In this document: piece after piece, positions 18,916 to 28,889 of the stretch | How positions within the stretch are numbered: position 1 is the first letter of the stretch | Layout of the letters: each line of letters starts with the position of its first letter | From: Bacteroidota bacterium | GTDB lineage: Bacteria > Bacteroidota > Ignavibacteria > Ignavibacteriales > Ignavibacteriaceae | Direction of reading: 5' to 3' | Length of the DNA stretch: 64,000 nt | Assembly (NCBI GenBank): GCA_021824565.1 | Contig: JAKAKL010000083.1 | Span: 62,001-126,000 of the forward strand | Translations under genes and position numbers: made by a program | Notes under the pieces: generated by a model | Told to the model about the DNA's origin: nothing | Database searches by the model: none | The model's input: only the letters and a program-made list of their open reading frames with translations

Positions 18916-19419
18916 TTAGAAATTAGATTCGTCCACCCAGTTTGTGATCAGCCATTTATTAGCGGTTTTGTGCAGCGACATATTTACTCTGCCGTCCAAT
19001 CTTACAACGTCAGTCGGGCTGAAAGTAATGGTAAGATTAAATCCACGAATAATATTTGCAGATGTAGAATCCTCTGTAGACAACACAACGTTATTCCATA
19101 TTAGAGTTAATGTTTGAGAATTCTGAAACAGACCATAAGTCGTTTTCATTTCTTCATCCCTTCCCCATGTAACGTCGTAACCGTTATCATAATCGTGGTA
19201 CGTAAAAACAAAATCCGGGCTGATGAGCTGTCCGTAAATTGTTGTATCTCTAAAAGTATAGGCGTACTGAAAATTTTGGAACACGCCGTCAATTGTAGTT
19301 TGATCGGAAAGAGTTGAAGAAGGATTATTAGAACCGGTATCGAGCGCGGGTGAAAAAGGATTTTTGCATCCGAAAAGAATTATGATCGCAAAGGACGCTA
19401 TGAATAATAATATCTTAAT
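18916..19419 (-). CDS. Hypothetical lipoprotein, probable ATT start overlapping upstream stop
   Basis: Frame stays open upstream of the track's GTG at 19284: IKILLFIASFAIIILFGCKNPFSPALDTGSNNPSSTLSDQTTIDGVFQNF...; lipobox LFGC; no ATG/GTG/TTG before the signal peptide. Confidence 0.6.
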   Translation of the reverse strand: MKILLFIASFAIIILFGCKNPFSPALDTGSNNPSSTLSDQTTIDGVFQNFQYAYTFRDTTIYGQLISPDFVFTYHDYDNGYDVTWGRDEEMKTTYGLFQNSQTLTLIWNNVVLSTEDSTSANIIRGFNLTITFSPTDVVRLDGRVNMSLHKTANKWLITNWVDESNF

Positions 19420-19993
19420 ACGTTCTTCCTTTCAGATCGCTCCAGCTTGGCAATGTGTTGCTGCTTTTTGAGTCCTGCCAAAAATATATAACCCAGATAG
19501 AGCGTGAATCTCTGATCATATTAAACTTCAAATCGCCCTGGTAATTTTGCGGCAGGTTCGGATCGGAAGCAGGTACATTTAAGAAATACGAAGCAGAATA
19601 AAAAACGCTGTCCCCTTGCGGACTCATAACGGGATTTGAAATAGTTAAGACTATCTGCGAGTTGTCCGGAACTTTGGAAATCATATTGTTAAAATATTGT
19701 TCTTCATTTTTAATTCCCCAGTTATCTCCCAGCGAAGGGAATTGTGAAAGTGAACTGCTCGATGGAGAAAAAGTAAAGGCCTTTTGTGAATAAGAAGGAT
19801 CGGAAAAGCAGGCCAGATAATTTACAACATCTTTATCGGCGAGAGAGTTAATGAGATTCTGAATTAATATATCAGGCGTAATTGCTTGCTGATAATTTGA
19901 TCTCGGCTGGTTAGGCGGCTCGGCAGTGCGCGTAGTAAACAGATCGCAACCGCTAAAAGCTAATAGGATAACTGCAAAAAAATAATGCTTCAT
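19415..19993 (-). CDS. Hypothetical lipoprotein
   Basis: MKHYFFAVILLAFSGCDLFTTRTAEPPNQPRSNYQ; lipobox FSGC. Confidence 0.7.
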   Translation of the reverse strand: MKHYFFAVILLAFSGCDLFTTRTAEPPNQPRSNYQQAITPDILIQNLINSLADKDVVNYLACFSDPSYSQKAFTFSPSSSSLSQFPSLGDNWGIKNEEQYFNNMISKVPDNSQIVLTISNPVMSPQGDSVFYSASYFLNVPASDPNLPQNYQGDLKFNMIRDSRSIWVIYFWQDSKSSNTLPSWSDLKGRTY

Positions 19994-20105
19994 AAAGAAT
20001 TATAATAAATAATCCGGCGGAACAATCTAAGACAAAATAATTTCATAAAAAATGCTGCACAACTCTAAAGATTAAAAGAAAAAGCCGAATAGAATTATCT
20101 TAGAG

Positions 20106-20702
20106 TTAAATTGAAATTCTTCCAAGGACAGCTCTTCCGATTGTGGCTTCGTCGGCAAATTCAAGATCGCCGCCAACCGGCAGACCGCGTGCAATTCGCG
20201 TAACTTTTATACCGAGCGGTTTTATCAGCTTTGCAAGATACAACGTTGTTGTTTCGCCCTCGGTGTCTGGATTTAAAGCTAAAATTATTTCTTTAATATC
20301 TTCTTCATGAAACCTTTTAAGAAGCTCTTTTATTTTCAAAGCATCTGGACCAACGCCGGTTAAAGGAGACAGTACGCCGCCCAGAACGTGGTAGCCGCCG
20401 GAATATTCATGCGTCTTTTCAATTGCGATTACGTCGCTTGCTTCTTCAACCACACACAGAATTGAATTATCTCTTTTCGGATTTTTACAGATTTCGCAAA
20501 GCTCTTCGGTAGAAAGATTAAAGCATCGCGAGCAAAAGCGAAGCTTAGTCTTCAAATCGCCTATTGCTTTAATGAGACTTGCTACAGCGGACTCATCGTT
20601 TTTTAAGATAAAAAGAGCAAGCCTTTGAGCAGTTTTTTTACCAATGCCCGGAAGCTTGCTTAATTCTTCAATTGCCGTTAAGAGCGGTTCGGCTATTTGC
20701 AA
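20106..20702 (-). CDS. recR: Recombination protein RecR
   Basis: LSKLPGIGKKTAQRLALFIL, zinc-finger-like CSRCFNLSTEELCEIC, Toprim VVEEASDVIAIEKTHEYSGGYHVLGG. Confidence 0.97.
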   Translation of the reverse strand: MQIAEPLLTAIEELSKLPGIGKKTAQRLALFILKNDESAVASLIKAIGDLKTKLRFCSRCFNLSTEELCEICKNPKRDNSILCVVEEASDVIAIEKTHEYSGGYHVLGGVLSPLTGVGPDALKIKELLKRFHEEDIKEIILALNPDTEGETTTLYLAKLIKPLGIKVTRIARGLPVGGDLEFADEATIGRAVLGRISI

Positions 20703-20704
20703 TT

Positions 20705-21031
20705 TTAAAATCCCGGAATATTTAACCCTGGGGGAAGCATTCCCTTTGTTACTTTTGCCATTTCATCTTCAGCTAATTTCCCCGCCGACTGAAGAGCTTT
20801 ATTAACTGCTGCGACCACAAGGTCTTCAAGAATTTCCTTTTCATTTGCATTAATTACCTGGGGATCGATTTCGATTGACAATAATTCCTTATTTCCATTA
20901 GCAGTTGCCTTAATCATACCGCCGCCCGCTTCTTCGCTTACGGTCAAACCGCCAAGCTGGCTCTGAACTTTTTGCATTTCCTCCTGCATTTTCTGCACTT
21001 GCTTAAGCATTCCCTGCATACCGCCCTTCAT
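20705..21031 (-). CDS. YbaB/EbfC family nucleoid-associated protein
   Basis: LLKQVQKMQEEMQKVQ ... VTKGMLPPGLNIPGF; adjacent to recR. Confidence 0.95.
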   Translation of the reverse strand: MKGGMQGMLKQVQKMQEEMQKVQSQLGGLTVSEEAGGGMIKATANGNKELLSIEIDPQVINANEKEILEDLVVAAVNKALQSAGKLAEDEMAKVTKGMLPPGLNIPGF

Positions 21032-21190
21032 CAGGACCTCCTAATCTCTATTTTTTTTAATTTTTTTGAAAGATTTCAATTTAATTTTGGCAAATATAAT
21101 ATAACTGATTGACTTTTTATACCTAATTTTCATAATTTCTCAACCAAAATTTTTATCTAATGTTCAGAGTCATAAATTTAAAGGCTTTAT

Positions 21191-21868
21191 ATGCATGACG
21201 ATTTTATGAAAAGAGAAAATCAATTTGATGGGAATGACTATCAAATTGTCGAGTACTCTGACGTTTTTTCACTTAACGGTGACAAGAAGTTAAAGGTTAA
21301 AAACCTCGGCGAAAGGTCCGCCTTTCTCAATCTGTATTTTTTAGATTACCTGAAAGAATATAATATTCCTTCGGTATTTGTAAAAAACCACAGCAAAACC
21401 GAGTTGAAATTTATTAAGCATACACGATTTCCATTTTATATAAAGATCTTAAATATCGTAGACAAACGAACTTCAAAAATATTTGCAGTTAAAGAAACTG
21501 AGAGCCTGCACCTGCCGCTTTTTGAAATTCATTACGGCGATGGTAAGGATTCGATGATTTCCGAAAGCCACTTAATAGCGTTTGACCTATGTTCAAATGA
21601 AGATTTAAAAATAATTTATAGGATTTGCTCAAAAGTGAACGCCGTTTTGAAATCATTTTTTGAAAGACGTAATTTTTTATTAGCTGAAGTAAACTGCTAC
21701 TTCGGAAAATATGAAGATAAAATATTTTTAGTTGACGACTTTACTCCGCGAAGCGTGAAGATATTTCCAATAAACAAAGATGGAAAATTTATTGATCCGT
21801 ATAAGCTTTCATCACTTGCAACGGTACGGCATTATACAGATCATCTATTCAATTTGACGAGCGCTTAG
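21191..21868 (+). CDS. Divergent PurC (SAICAR synthetase)-like protein, probably catalytically altered
   Basis: LHLPLFEIHYGDGKDSMISESHLIAFDLCSNEDLKIIYRICSKVNAVLKSFFERRNFLLAEVNCYFG...IFLVDDFTPRSVKIFP resembles the PurC C-terminal half (PLVEFFxKDDxxHDPMxxxxHLxxLGI...LKEFFERxxFELxDxKYEFG...DEISPDxxR). Confidence 0.65.
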   Translation: MHDDFMKRENQFDGNDYQIVEYSDVFSLNGDKKLKVKNLGERSAFLNLYFLDYLKEYNIPSVFVKNHSKTELKFIKHTRFPFYIKILNIVDKRTSKIFAVKETESLHLPLFEIHYGDGKDSMISESHLIAFDLCSNEDLKIIYRICSKVNAVLKSFFERRNFLLAEVNCYFGKYEDKIFLVDDFTPRSVKIFPINKDGKFIDPYKLSSLATVRHYTDHLFNLTSA

Positions 21869-21871
21869 GAA

Positions 21872-22528
21872 ATGTTTACAAAATACGGTTACTCTACTCT
21901 TGCTAAAATTTCAGTTCTCTCAATTGCTTTAACTTTATTAAGCCTTTTAATTAGCAATGATTTTTTTAAGACATTTATTATTCTAATCGCTCTTTTCTTA
22001 TTAATTTTTTCGATGTACTTTTTCCGCGATCCCGATAGAGCAACACCGGATAGGAAAAACGTAGTAATATCTCCCGCCGATGGAAAAGTTCTATTCGTAA
22101 AAAACGTATATGATAATAAATTTATTCAAGGCGAAGCGAAACAAATATCTATTTTCATGTCGCCTTTAAATGTTCACGTAAACAGGATACCGATAAGCGG
22201 CAAAGTATCTTATCTGAAATATTTTCGCGGAAAATTTTTTGCGGCATTTGACGACAAAGCATCGCAGGAAAACGAGAGAGTTGAAATAGGAATCACTTCC
22301 GATTCCGCCAAGATACTTTTTACTCAGGTTGCCGGTTATATTGCAAGGAGAATAGTCTGCTCGATAAAAGAAGGAGATCAGGTAAAAATGGGAGAGAGAT
22401 TCGGCATGATAAAATTCGGCAGCCGCGTTGATGTGGTTGCGCCTCAGGACTGGTTCGAAAAGGTGAAAGCCGGAGAAACCGTTTATGCCGGGAAAACTAT
22501 TTTATTCGAACAAACCGCTGTAAGATGA
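21872..22528 (+). CDS. psd: Phosphatidylserine decarboxylase family protein
   Basis: FRDPDRATP...VVISPADGKVL...NVHVNRIPISGKV...FGMIKFGSRVDVVAP. Confidence 0.95.
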   Translation: MFTKYGYSTLAKISVLSIALTLLSLLISNDFFKTFIILIALFLLIFSMYFFRDPDRATPDRKNVVISPADGKVLFVKNVYDNKFIQGEAKQISIFMSPLNVHVNRIPISGKVSYLKYFRGKFFAAFDDKASQENERVEIGITSDSAKILFTQVAGYIARRIVCSIKEGDQVKMGERFGMIKFGSRVDVVAPQDWFEKVKAGETVYAGKTILFEQTAVR

Positions 22529-23244
22529 AACAATTACGTATTACCCGCTCTGTTATCCCGAACTTATTTACCGCGATGAATTTATTCTGCGGATTTTTAT
22601 CAATCATTACAACAAGCCAGCTTGAATATGATTATGCCGCATGGCTAATCGTCATCGCAGCTATATTTGACGCTCTTGACGGGATGGTTGCAAGACTAAC
22701 AAACTCAAGCAGCGAACTCGGCGTTGAACTTGATTCACTTTCGGATATTGTAAGCTTCGGCGCGGCTCCTGCATTTTTGATTTACAAAACTTTCCTTTAC
22801 AGTTTCAATTCTTTCGGAGTAATAGTCAGCTCACTATTATTAATTGCCGGCGGATTCCGACTCGCAAGATTTAATGTACAACTTATTGGTTTTGAAAAAT
22901 CTTTTTTCAAAGGGCTGCCAATTCCCTCTTCTGCAATAACCATCGCGTCGTTCATTTTAATTTATTATAAAAACGGAAACGGCTTCGACGCTCCTTATTC
23001 AATGATGGTTATTCCGCTCGTAGTGCTGCTTTCTTTTTTAATGGTCAGCACTATAAAATATGATACTCTTCCGAAATTCAATCTAAAAGAGATGAAAGCC
23101 AGGCCTGCAGTTTTCATTTTTATGCTGGTAGCCGCGGTGTTTCTTATTGTAACGTCGGGCAAAGCTTTATTCTTCATCTTTATTTTCATTATACTATTTG
23201 GTATTTTTCGCCACATCTTTTATAAACTTTCAAAAAAAAATTGA
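22525..23244 (+). CDS. pssA: CDP-diacylglycerol--serine O-phosphatidyltransferase
   Basis: RSVIPNLFTAMNLFCGFLSI...FDALDGMVARLTNSSSELGVELDSLSDIVSFGAAPA; ATGA overlap with psd. Confidence 0.95.
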   Translation: MKQLRITRSVIPNLFTAMNLFCGFLSIITTSQLEYDYAAWLIVIAAIFDALDGMVARLTNSSSELGVELDSLSDIVSFGAAPAFLIYKTFLYSFNSFGVIVSSLLLIAGGFRLARFNVQLIGFEKSFFKGLPIPSSAITIASFILIYYKNGNGFDAPYSMMVIPLVVLLSFLMVSTIKYDTLPKFNLKEMKARPAVFIFMLVAAVFLIVTSGKALFFIFIFIILFGIFRHIFYKLSKKN

Positions 23245-23274
23245 CCAGAATTTTTATTACAAGAGGAATTTATT

Positions 23275-23526
23275 TTGTTTAAAGTAAAAGTTTTAGTAAA
23301 GCGAAGACCATCAATTTTGGATCCGCAAGGGATGGCAGTAGAAAAAGGCGCAAAGCATCTTGGGTTCAATAATATTAAGGATACAAGAATCGGCAAATAT
23401 GTTGAGTTCACAGTTGATGCCGGTGAAAAGAAATCCGCCGAAAAAGAAGTAAAAGAGTACTGCGACAAACTTCTCATTAATCCAAACCTTGAAGATTACG
23501 AATTTACACTGGAAGAAATTGCATGA
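23275..23526 (+). CDS. purS: Phosphoribosylformylglycinamidine synthase subunit PurS
   Basis: VKVLVKRRPSILDPQGMAVEKGAKHLGFNNIKDTRIGKYVEFTVD; TTG start. Confidence 0.95.
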   Translation: MFKVKVLVKRRPSILDPQGMAVEKGAKHLGFNNIKDTRIGKYVEFTVDAGEKKSAEKEVKEYCDKLLINPNLEDYEFTLEEIA

Positions 23527-24221
23527 AGCCTAAATTTGGTGTAGTTGTTTTTCCAGGTTCCAACTGCGATCATGATGCGTATTATGCGCTGAAAAAGGTC
23601 ATTGGTGTTGATGTCAATTTTCTATGGCACAAAGATACCGATCTTAAAAATTCCGATATAATTATTTTGCCTGGCGGATTTTCTTACGGAGATTATCTCC
23701 GCACGGGCGCAATAGCCCGTTTCTCTCCGATTATGAACTCCGTAATTAATTTTTCGCAGAAAGGCGGGAAAATTATTGGAATCTGCAACGGCTTTCAAAT
23801 TTTGCTCGAAGCAAAATTATTACCCGGCGTTTTGCTGAAAAATAAGTCTCTTCAATTTGTATGCAAAGATGTTTATCTTTCCATAGAAAATAATGATAGC
23901 TTTTTCACCAAGGGCTTGGATAAAAATAAATTCTATAAAATTCCTGTCGCTCATGGTGAAGGAAATTATTTTGCAGATGAAGTTACTTTGAAATCGCTCG
24001 TGGAAAATGATCAAATAGTTTTTAAGTATTCTTCGAGTGACGGTAAAATTGATGAGGAATCGAATCCAAACGGTTCTTTGATGAATATAGCAGGAATAAT
24101 TAACAAGGAAGGAAATGTCCTTGGTTTGATGCCGCATCCGGAAAGATCGTGCAATCCGGTTCTTGGCAAAAACGACGGCAATTTGATTTTAACCGCTATT
24201 GTAAACAATTTCATGAATTGA
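23523..24221 (+). CDS. purQ: Phosphoribosylformylglycinamidine synthase subunit PurQ
   Basis: FGVVVFPGSNCDHDAYYAL...GGFSYGDYLRTGAIARFSPI...GICNGFQIL...MPHPERSCNPVLG. Confidence 0.97.
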   Translation: MKPKFGVVVFPGSNCDHDAYYALKKVIGVDVNFLWHKDTDLKNSDIIILPGGFSYGDYLRTGAIARFSPIMNSVINFSQKGGKIIGICNGFQILLEAKLLPGVLLKNKSLQFVCKDVYLSIENNDSFFTKGLDKNKFYKIPVAHGEGNYFADEVTLKSLVENDQIVFKYSSSDGKIDEESNPNGSLMNIAGIINKEGNVLGLMPHPERSCNPVLGKNDGNLILTAIVNNFMN

Positions 24222-24250
24222 AATTTGGCAATAAATAAAGTGTATGTGTA

Positions 24251-24442
24251 ATGTTCGATAATATTGGTTTCGGAGAATTCTTAATAATAGCCGTGGTAGT
24301 TTTAATTTTGTTCGGCTCCAAAAAAATTCCCGAGTTCGCGCAGGGCTTGGGTAAAGGAATACGCGAATTTAAAAAAGCTGTTAAAGATGTAGAAGACGAA
24401 GTTAAGATTTCTGTAGATAAGGAAAATAAAAACGTAAAATAG
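24251..24442 (+). CDS. tatA: Sec-independent translocase TatA/E, copy 1
   Basis: MFDNIGFGEFLIIAVVVLILFGSKKIPEFAQGLGKGIREFKKAVKD. Confidence 0.93.
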   Translation: MFDNIGFGEFLIIAVVVLILFGSKKIPEFAQGLGKGIREFKKAVKDVEDEVKISVDKENKNVK

Positions 24443-24480
24443 ACAATTGTATTTTGAGATTTAATATATAAGGTGATAAA

Positions 24481-24684
24481 ATGCTTGAAGATTTAAGCTT
24501 TGGTAAATTAATAATTATTTTGCTTGTTATTATGGTGCTTTTCGGAGCTAAGCGTATTCCCGACCTTGCTCAAGGGCTTGGCAAAGGCATCCGCGAATTT
24601 AAAAAAGCATTAAAAGACGTAGAAGACGAAGTCAAAACTCCTTCTTCAACTCAGGATAAGAAGTCGGAAGATAAACAGGCATAG
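24481..24684 (+). CDS. tatA: Sec-independent translocase TatA/E, copy 2
   Basis: MLEDLSFGKLIIILLVIMVLFGAKRIPDLAQGLGKGIREFKKALKD. Confidence 0.93.
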   Translation: MLEDLSFGKLIIILLVIMVLFGAKRIPDLAQGLGKGIREFKKALKDVEDEVKTPSSTQDKKSEDKQA

Positions 24685-24755
24685 ACTTTTTTTACACCTG
24701 TTTTTCTTTACAAATTAAAGGAATTGATTTCATTTTAAATTTAGGCGGACGCTGA

Positions 24756-26180
24756 TTGCTATCCTATAAAAATCACAAGGAAAAAATTTCACAAATTAAA
24801 GAAGGTAAACTTTCCTTAATTGACAACGTTAATCACTTTCTTTCGAGAATTGATGAGAAGAAAAGTATTAATGCTTTCAATTTTATTTTCAAGGAAGATG
24901 CAATTAAAAGCGCGGAAAAAATTGAAGCCAAAATAAAAAACGGGAATGCCGGCAAATTAGCCGGACTTGCAGTCGCGGTAAAAGACGTGCTTGCAATAAA
25001 GGACAAACCGAACACATGCTCATCTAAAATTCTTAAAGAATTTAAATCAATTTATACCGCAACTGCCGTTCAAAAATTAATTTCGGAAGACGCAATCATA
25101 ATAGGCAAGACTAACTGCGATGAATTTGCGATGGGTTCGTCAAACGAAAATTCGGCATTTGGAAGTGTACTTAACCCTGTCGATGAAACCCGTGTTCCGG
25201 GCGGTTCAAGCGGCGGTTCAGCCGCTGCTGTAGCAGCCGGACTTTGCGATGTTTCGCTCGGCACTGACACCGGAGGCTCGATCAGACAGCCTGCTTCTTT
25301 CTGTGGAGTTTACGGACTAAAGCCGACGTACGGAAGAGTATCGCGATACGGGCTAACCGCTTTTGCATCTTCTTTCGATTCTATCGGACCATTCGCTTCC
25401 AATGTGGAAGATATTGCCGCTGCCCTCGAAGTTCTCTCCGGCAAAGATGATATGGATTCTACTTCTGCTGATATTGAGGTTCCTGATTACCCGTCAAACT
25501 TATCTCTCGATAAAAAATTCAAAATCGGAATTGCAAAAGAATATTTAGGCGAAGGAATTTCGGCTGAAGTTAAGGACGGTATTAACAAAGTAATTGCTAA
25601 GCTAAAAGAAAATAATTTTGAAATTATTGAACTAAGTCTTCCCCACACTGAATATACTATTGCCGCTTATTATATTTTAACCACAGCGGAAGCCTCATCA
25701 AATCTGGCAAGATATGACGGCGCTCGTTACGGTTATCGATCAGAAGGAGTTTCTAATCTTCTTGAGATGTACAAACAGTCCAGGTCTGATGGATTTGGGA
25801 AAGAAGTTAAGCGGAGAATTATGCTCGGCACCTACGTGCTTTCCGCCGGTTACTACGACGCATACTATCGCAAAGCTCAAAAAGTAAGACGGCTGATCAA
25901 AAATGATTTTGAAACTGCTTTCAAAAAAGTTGATTTGATTTTAACGCCTACTTCTCCATTCACGGCTTTTAAACTTGGCGAAAAGACAAGTGATCCGCTT
26001 GAAATGTATTTGAGCGACATTTTCACCACATCGGCGAACCTTGCTGGAATACCAGGCATAAACATTCCGGCAGGCAAAAGTTCCGACGGTCTTCCGATTG
26101 GAATGCAGCTTCTCGCAAATCAATTTGATGAAACTAAATTACTAAAGCTTAGTTATTACATTCAAAATAATATTCTTTAA
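24756..26180 (+). CDS. gatA: Asp-tRNA(Asn)/Glu-tRNA(Gln) amidotransferase subunit A
   Basis: GGSSGGSAAAVAAGLCDVSLGTDTGGSIRQPASFCGVYGLKPTYGRVSRYGL; TTG start. Confidence 0.97.
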   Translation: MLSYKNHKEKISQIKEGKLSLIDNVNHFLSRIDEKKSINAFNFIFKEDAIKSAEKIEAKIKNGNAGKLAGLAVAVKDVLAIKDKPNTCSSKILKEFKSIYTATAVQKLISEDAIIIGKTNCDEFAMGSSNENSAFGSVLNPVDETRVPGGSSGGSAAAVAAGLCDVSLGTDTGGSIRQPASFCGVYGLKPTYGRVSRYGLTAFASSFDSIGPFASNVEDIAAALEVLSGKDDMDSTSADIEVPDYPSNLSLDKKFKIGIAKEYLGEGISAEVKDGINKVIAKLKENNFEIIELSLPHTEYTIAAYYILTTAEASSNLARYDGARYGYRSEGVSNLLEMYKQSRSDGFGKEVKRRIMLGTYVLSAGYYDAYYRKAQKVRRLIKNDFETAFKKVDLILTPTSPFTAFKLGEKTSDPLEMYLSDIFTTSANLAGIPGINIPAGKSSDGLPIGMQLLANQFDETKLLKLSYYIQNNIL

Positions 26181-26218
26181 TCGCGTCATTTTTATTAACA
26201 AGTCTTCCTCTTTATTTA

Positions 26219-26866
26219 ATGCTTAAGAAATACGATCATATAATGTGGGATTGGAACGGCACTTTGCTGAACGACGTGGATCTTTGCGTCAGCATTATCA
26301 ACAACATTTTATTAAGAATAAATTTATCGCCGCTTTCAAAAGAGATGTATAAAAATATTTTTACATTCCCAGTAAAAGATTATTATGAAAAAGCGGGCAT
26401 TGATTTTACTAAATATTCTTTTGAGGTTCTGGGACAAGAATGGATCCGGGAATACGAACAAAGAAGGCTTGAGACGAAATTATTTCCAAAGTCAATAGAT
26501 GCTTTAGATTTCTTAAAACAAAATGAAATTGATCAGTCAATTCTATCTGCTTACTCGCATGAAAATCTTATAGATATAGTTCGTCATTTTCAGGTTGAGC
26601 AATATTTTAAACATCTTGCCGGTCTTGACCATATATATGCGACAAGTAAAATAAACCTAGGCAGAGACCTTGCAAAAAAATTAAGAATTGATCACGAGAG
26701 AATAATTTTAATAGGAGATACCGTTCACGATTTTGAAGTCGCAAAAGAGATCGGCGTCGATTGTTTGCTTATCGCAAGCGGACATCAATCAAAAGAACGT
26801 CTGCAGCAATGTAATGCCCCGGTTGTTGATTCCCTGGATGATATTTATTCATTTTTGTTTAATTAA
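26219..26866 (+). CDS. HAD family hydrolase (phosphoglycolate phosphatase-like)
   Basis: DHIMWDWNGTLLNDVDLCV...ILIGDTVHDFEVAKEIGVDCLLIASGHQS. Confidence 0.9.
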   Translation: MLKKYDHIMWDWNGTLLNDVDLCVSIINNILLRINLSPLSKEMYKNIFTFPVKDYYEKAGIDFTKYSFEVLGQEWIREYEQRRLETKLFPKSIDALDFLKQNEIDQSILSAYSHENLIDIVRHFQVEQYFKHLAGLDHIYATSKINLGRDLAKKLRIDHERIILIGDTVHDFEVAKEIGVDCLLIASGHQSKERLQQCNAPVVDSLDDIYSFLFN

Positions 26867-26982
26867 ATATAGATTAATTTTTACATGAAAATATTTACAA
26901 AAAGTTTATGCAATTTAAGTTTATTTTACTTGCATAAAACTACTTAACTGATTAAATTGAATGTAAAATTTTTGGAGTTATA

Positions 26983-27324
26983 ATGAAACTAAAAGCACAA
27001 GAACAGTACGGCGCAGTTGTTTTAGAACTAAAGGGAAATGTTATGGGCGGAGACGATACAAAAGAGTTTAACGAGCTTCTGCATAAATTGATCGACGAAG
27101 GGAAGAAAAATATTGTTATCGATCTTGCTGAAGTCAAGTTTATGAACAGTTCTGGTTTAGGTATGCTAATTAGCGGACTTACAACTATGAAAAAAGAAAA
27201 CGGTCACTTGAAATTAGCACGCACTACCGATAAGATCGAAAGCCTGCTGGTAATTACAAAGTTGATCACTATTTTTGAATCATATGAGACTGTTGACGAA
27301 GCAGTTAAAAGTTTTTCAAAATAA
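26983..27324 (+). CDS. STAS domain anti-sigma factor antagonist
   Basis: VVLELKGNVMGGDDTKEFNELLHKLIDEGKKNIVIDLAEVKFMNSSGLGMLISGL. Confidence 0.92.
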   Translation: MKLKAQEQYGAVVLELKGNVMGGDDTKEFNELLHKLIDEGKKNIVIDLAEVKFMNSSGLGMLISGLTTMKKENGHLKLARTTDKIESLLVITKLITIFESYETVDEAVKSFSK

Positions 27325-27346
27325 TTGTTAAAAAATTCTTTATAAT

Positions 27347-27377
27347 AAAACTCCGTAATTTATAATTTCGGAGTTTT
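27347..27377 (+). terminator. Intrinsic terminator-like hairpin
   Basis: AAAACTCCG...CGGAGTTTT followed by ATTTTG. Confidence 0.65.
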
Positions 27378-27403
27378 ATTTTGTTCAATTTAAAGGAAGA
27401 TAA

Positions 27404-28675
<1,272 letters not shown>

Positions 28676-28704
28676 ATCTTCCGACATAATAATTAATTTT
28701 TCTT

Positions 28705-28732
28705 GCCCAACAGCTTAGCTTTGGGCTTTTTT
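28705..28732 (+). terminator. Intrinsic terminator downstream of purA
   Basis: GCCCAA-cagcttagct-TTGGGC TTTTTT. Confidence 0.75.
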
Positions 28733-28889
28733 ATTTCTTTACATCTAATCAAAATTGGCTTTTGATCTTAATAATAAGAACGAACAGGGCAAATAATTTA
28801 ATTAACTTATAATTAAAAAGATTTCTTATATTTCAATCACATTTTATAAATAAAGAACATCAAACGGAAATTAGTCGAGGGAAAAACAG

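Noticed and set aside
24251-24684. Tandem tatA pair as a recent duplication artefact
   Set aside because: The copies differ through the TM segment and linkers, so this is not an assembly duplication; kept as two genes.
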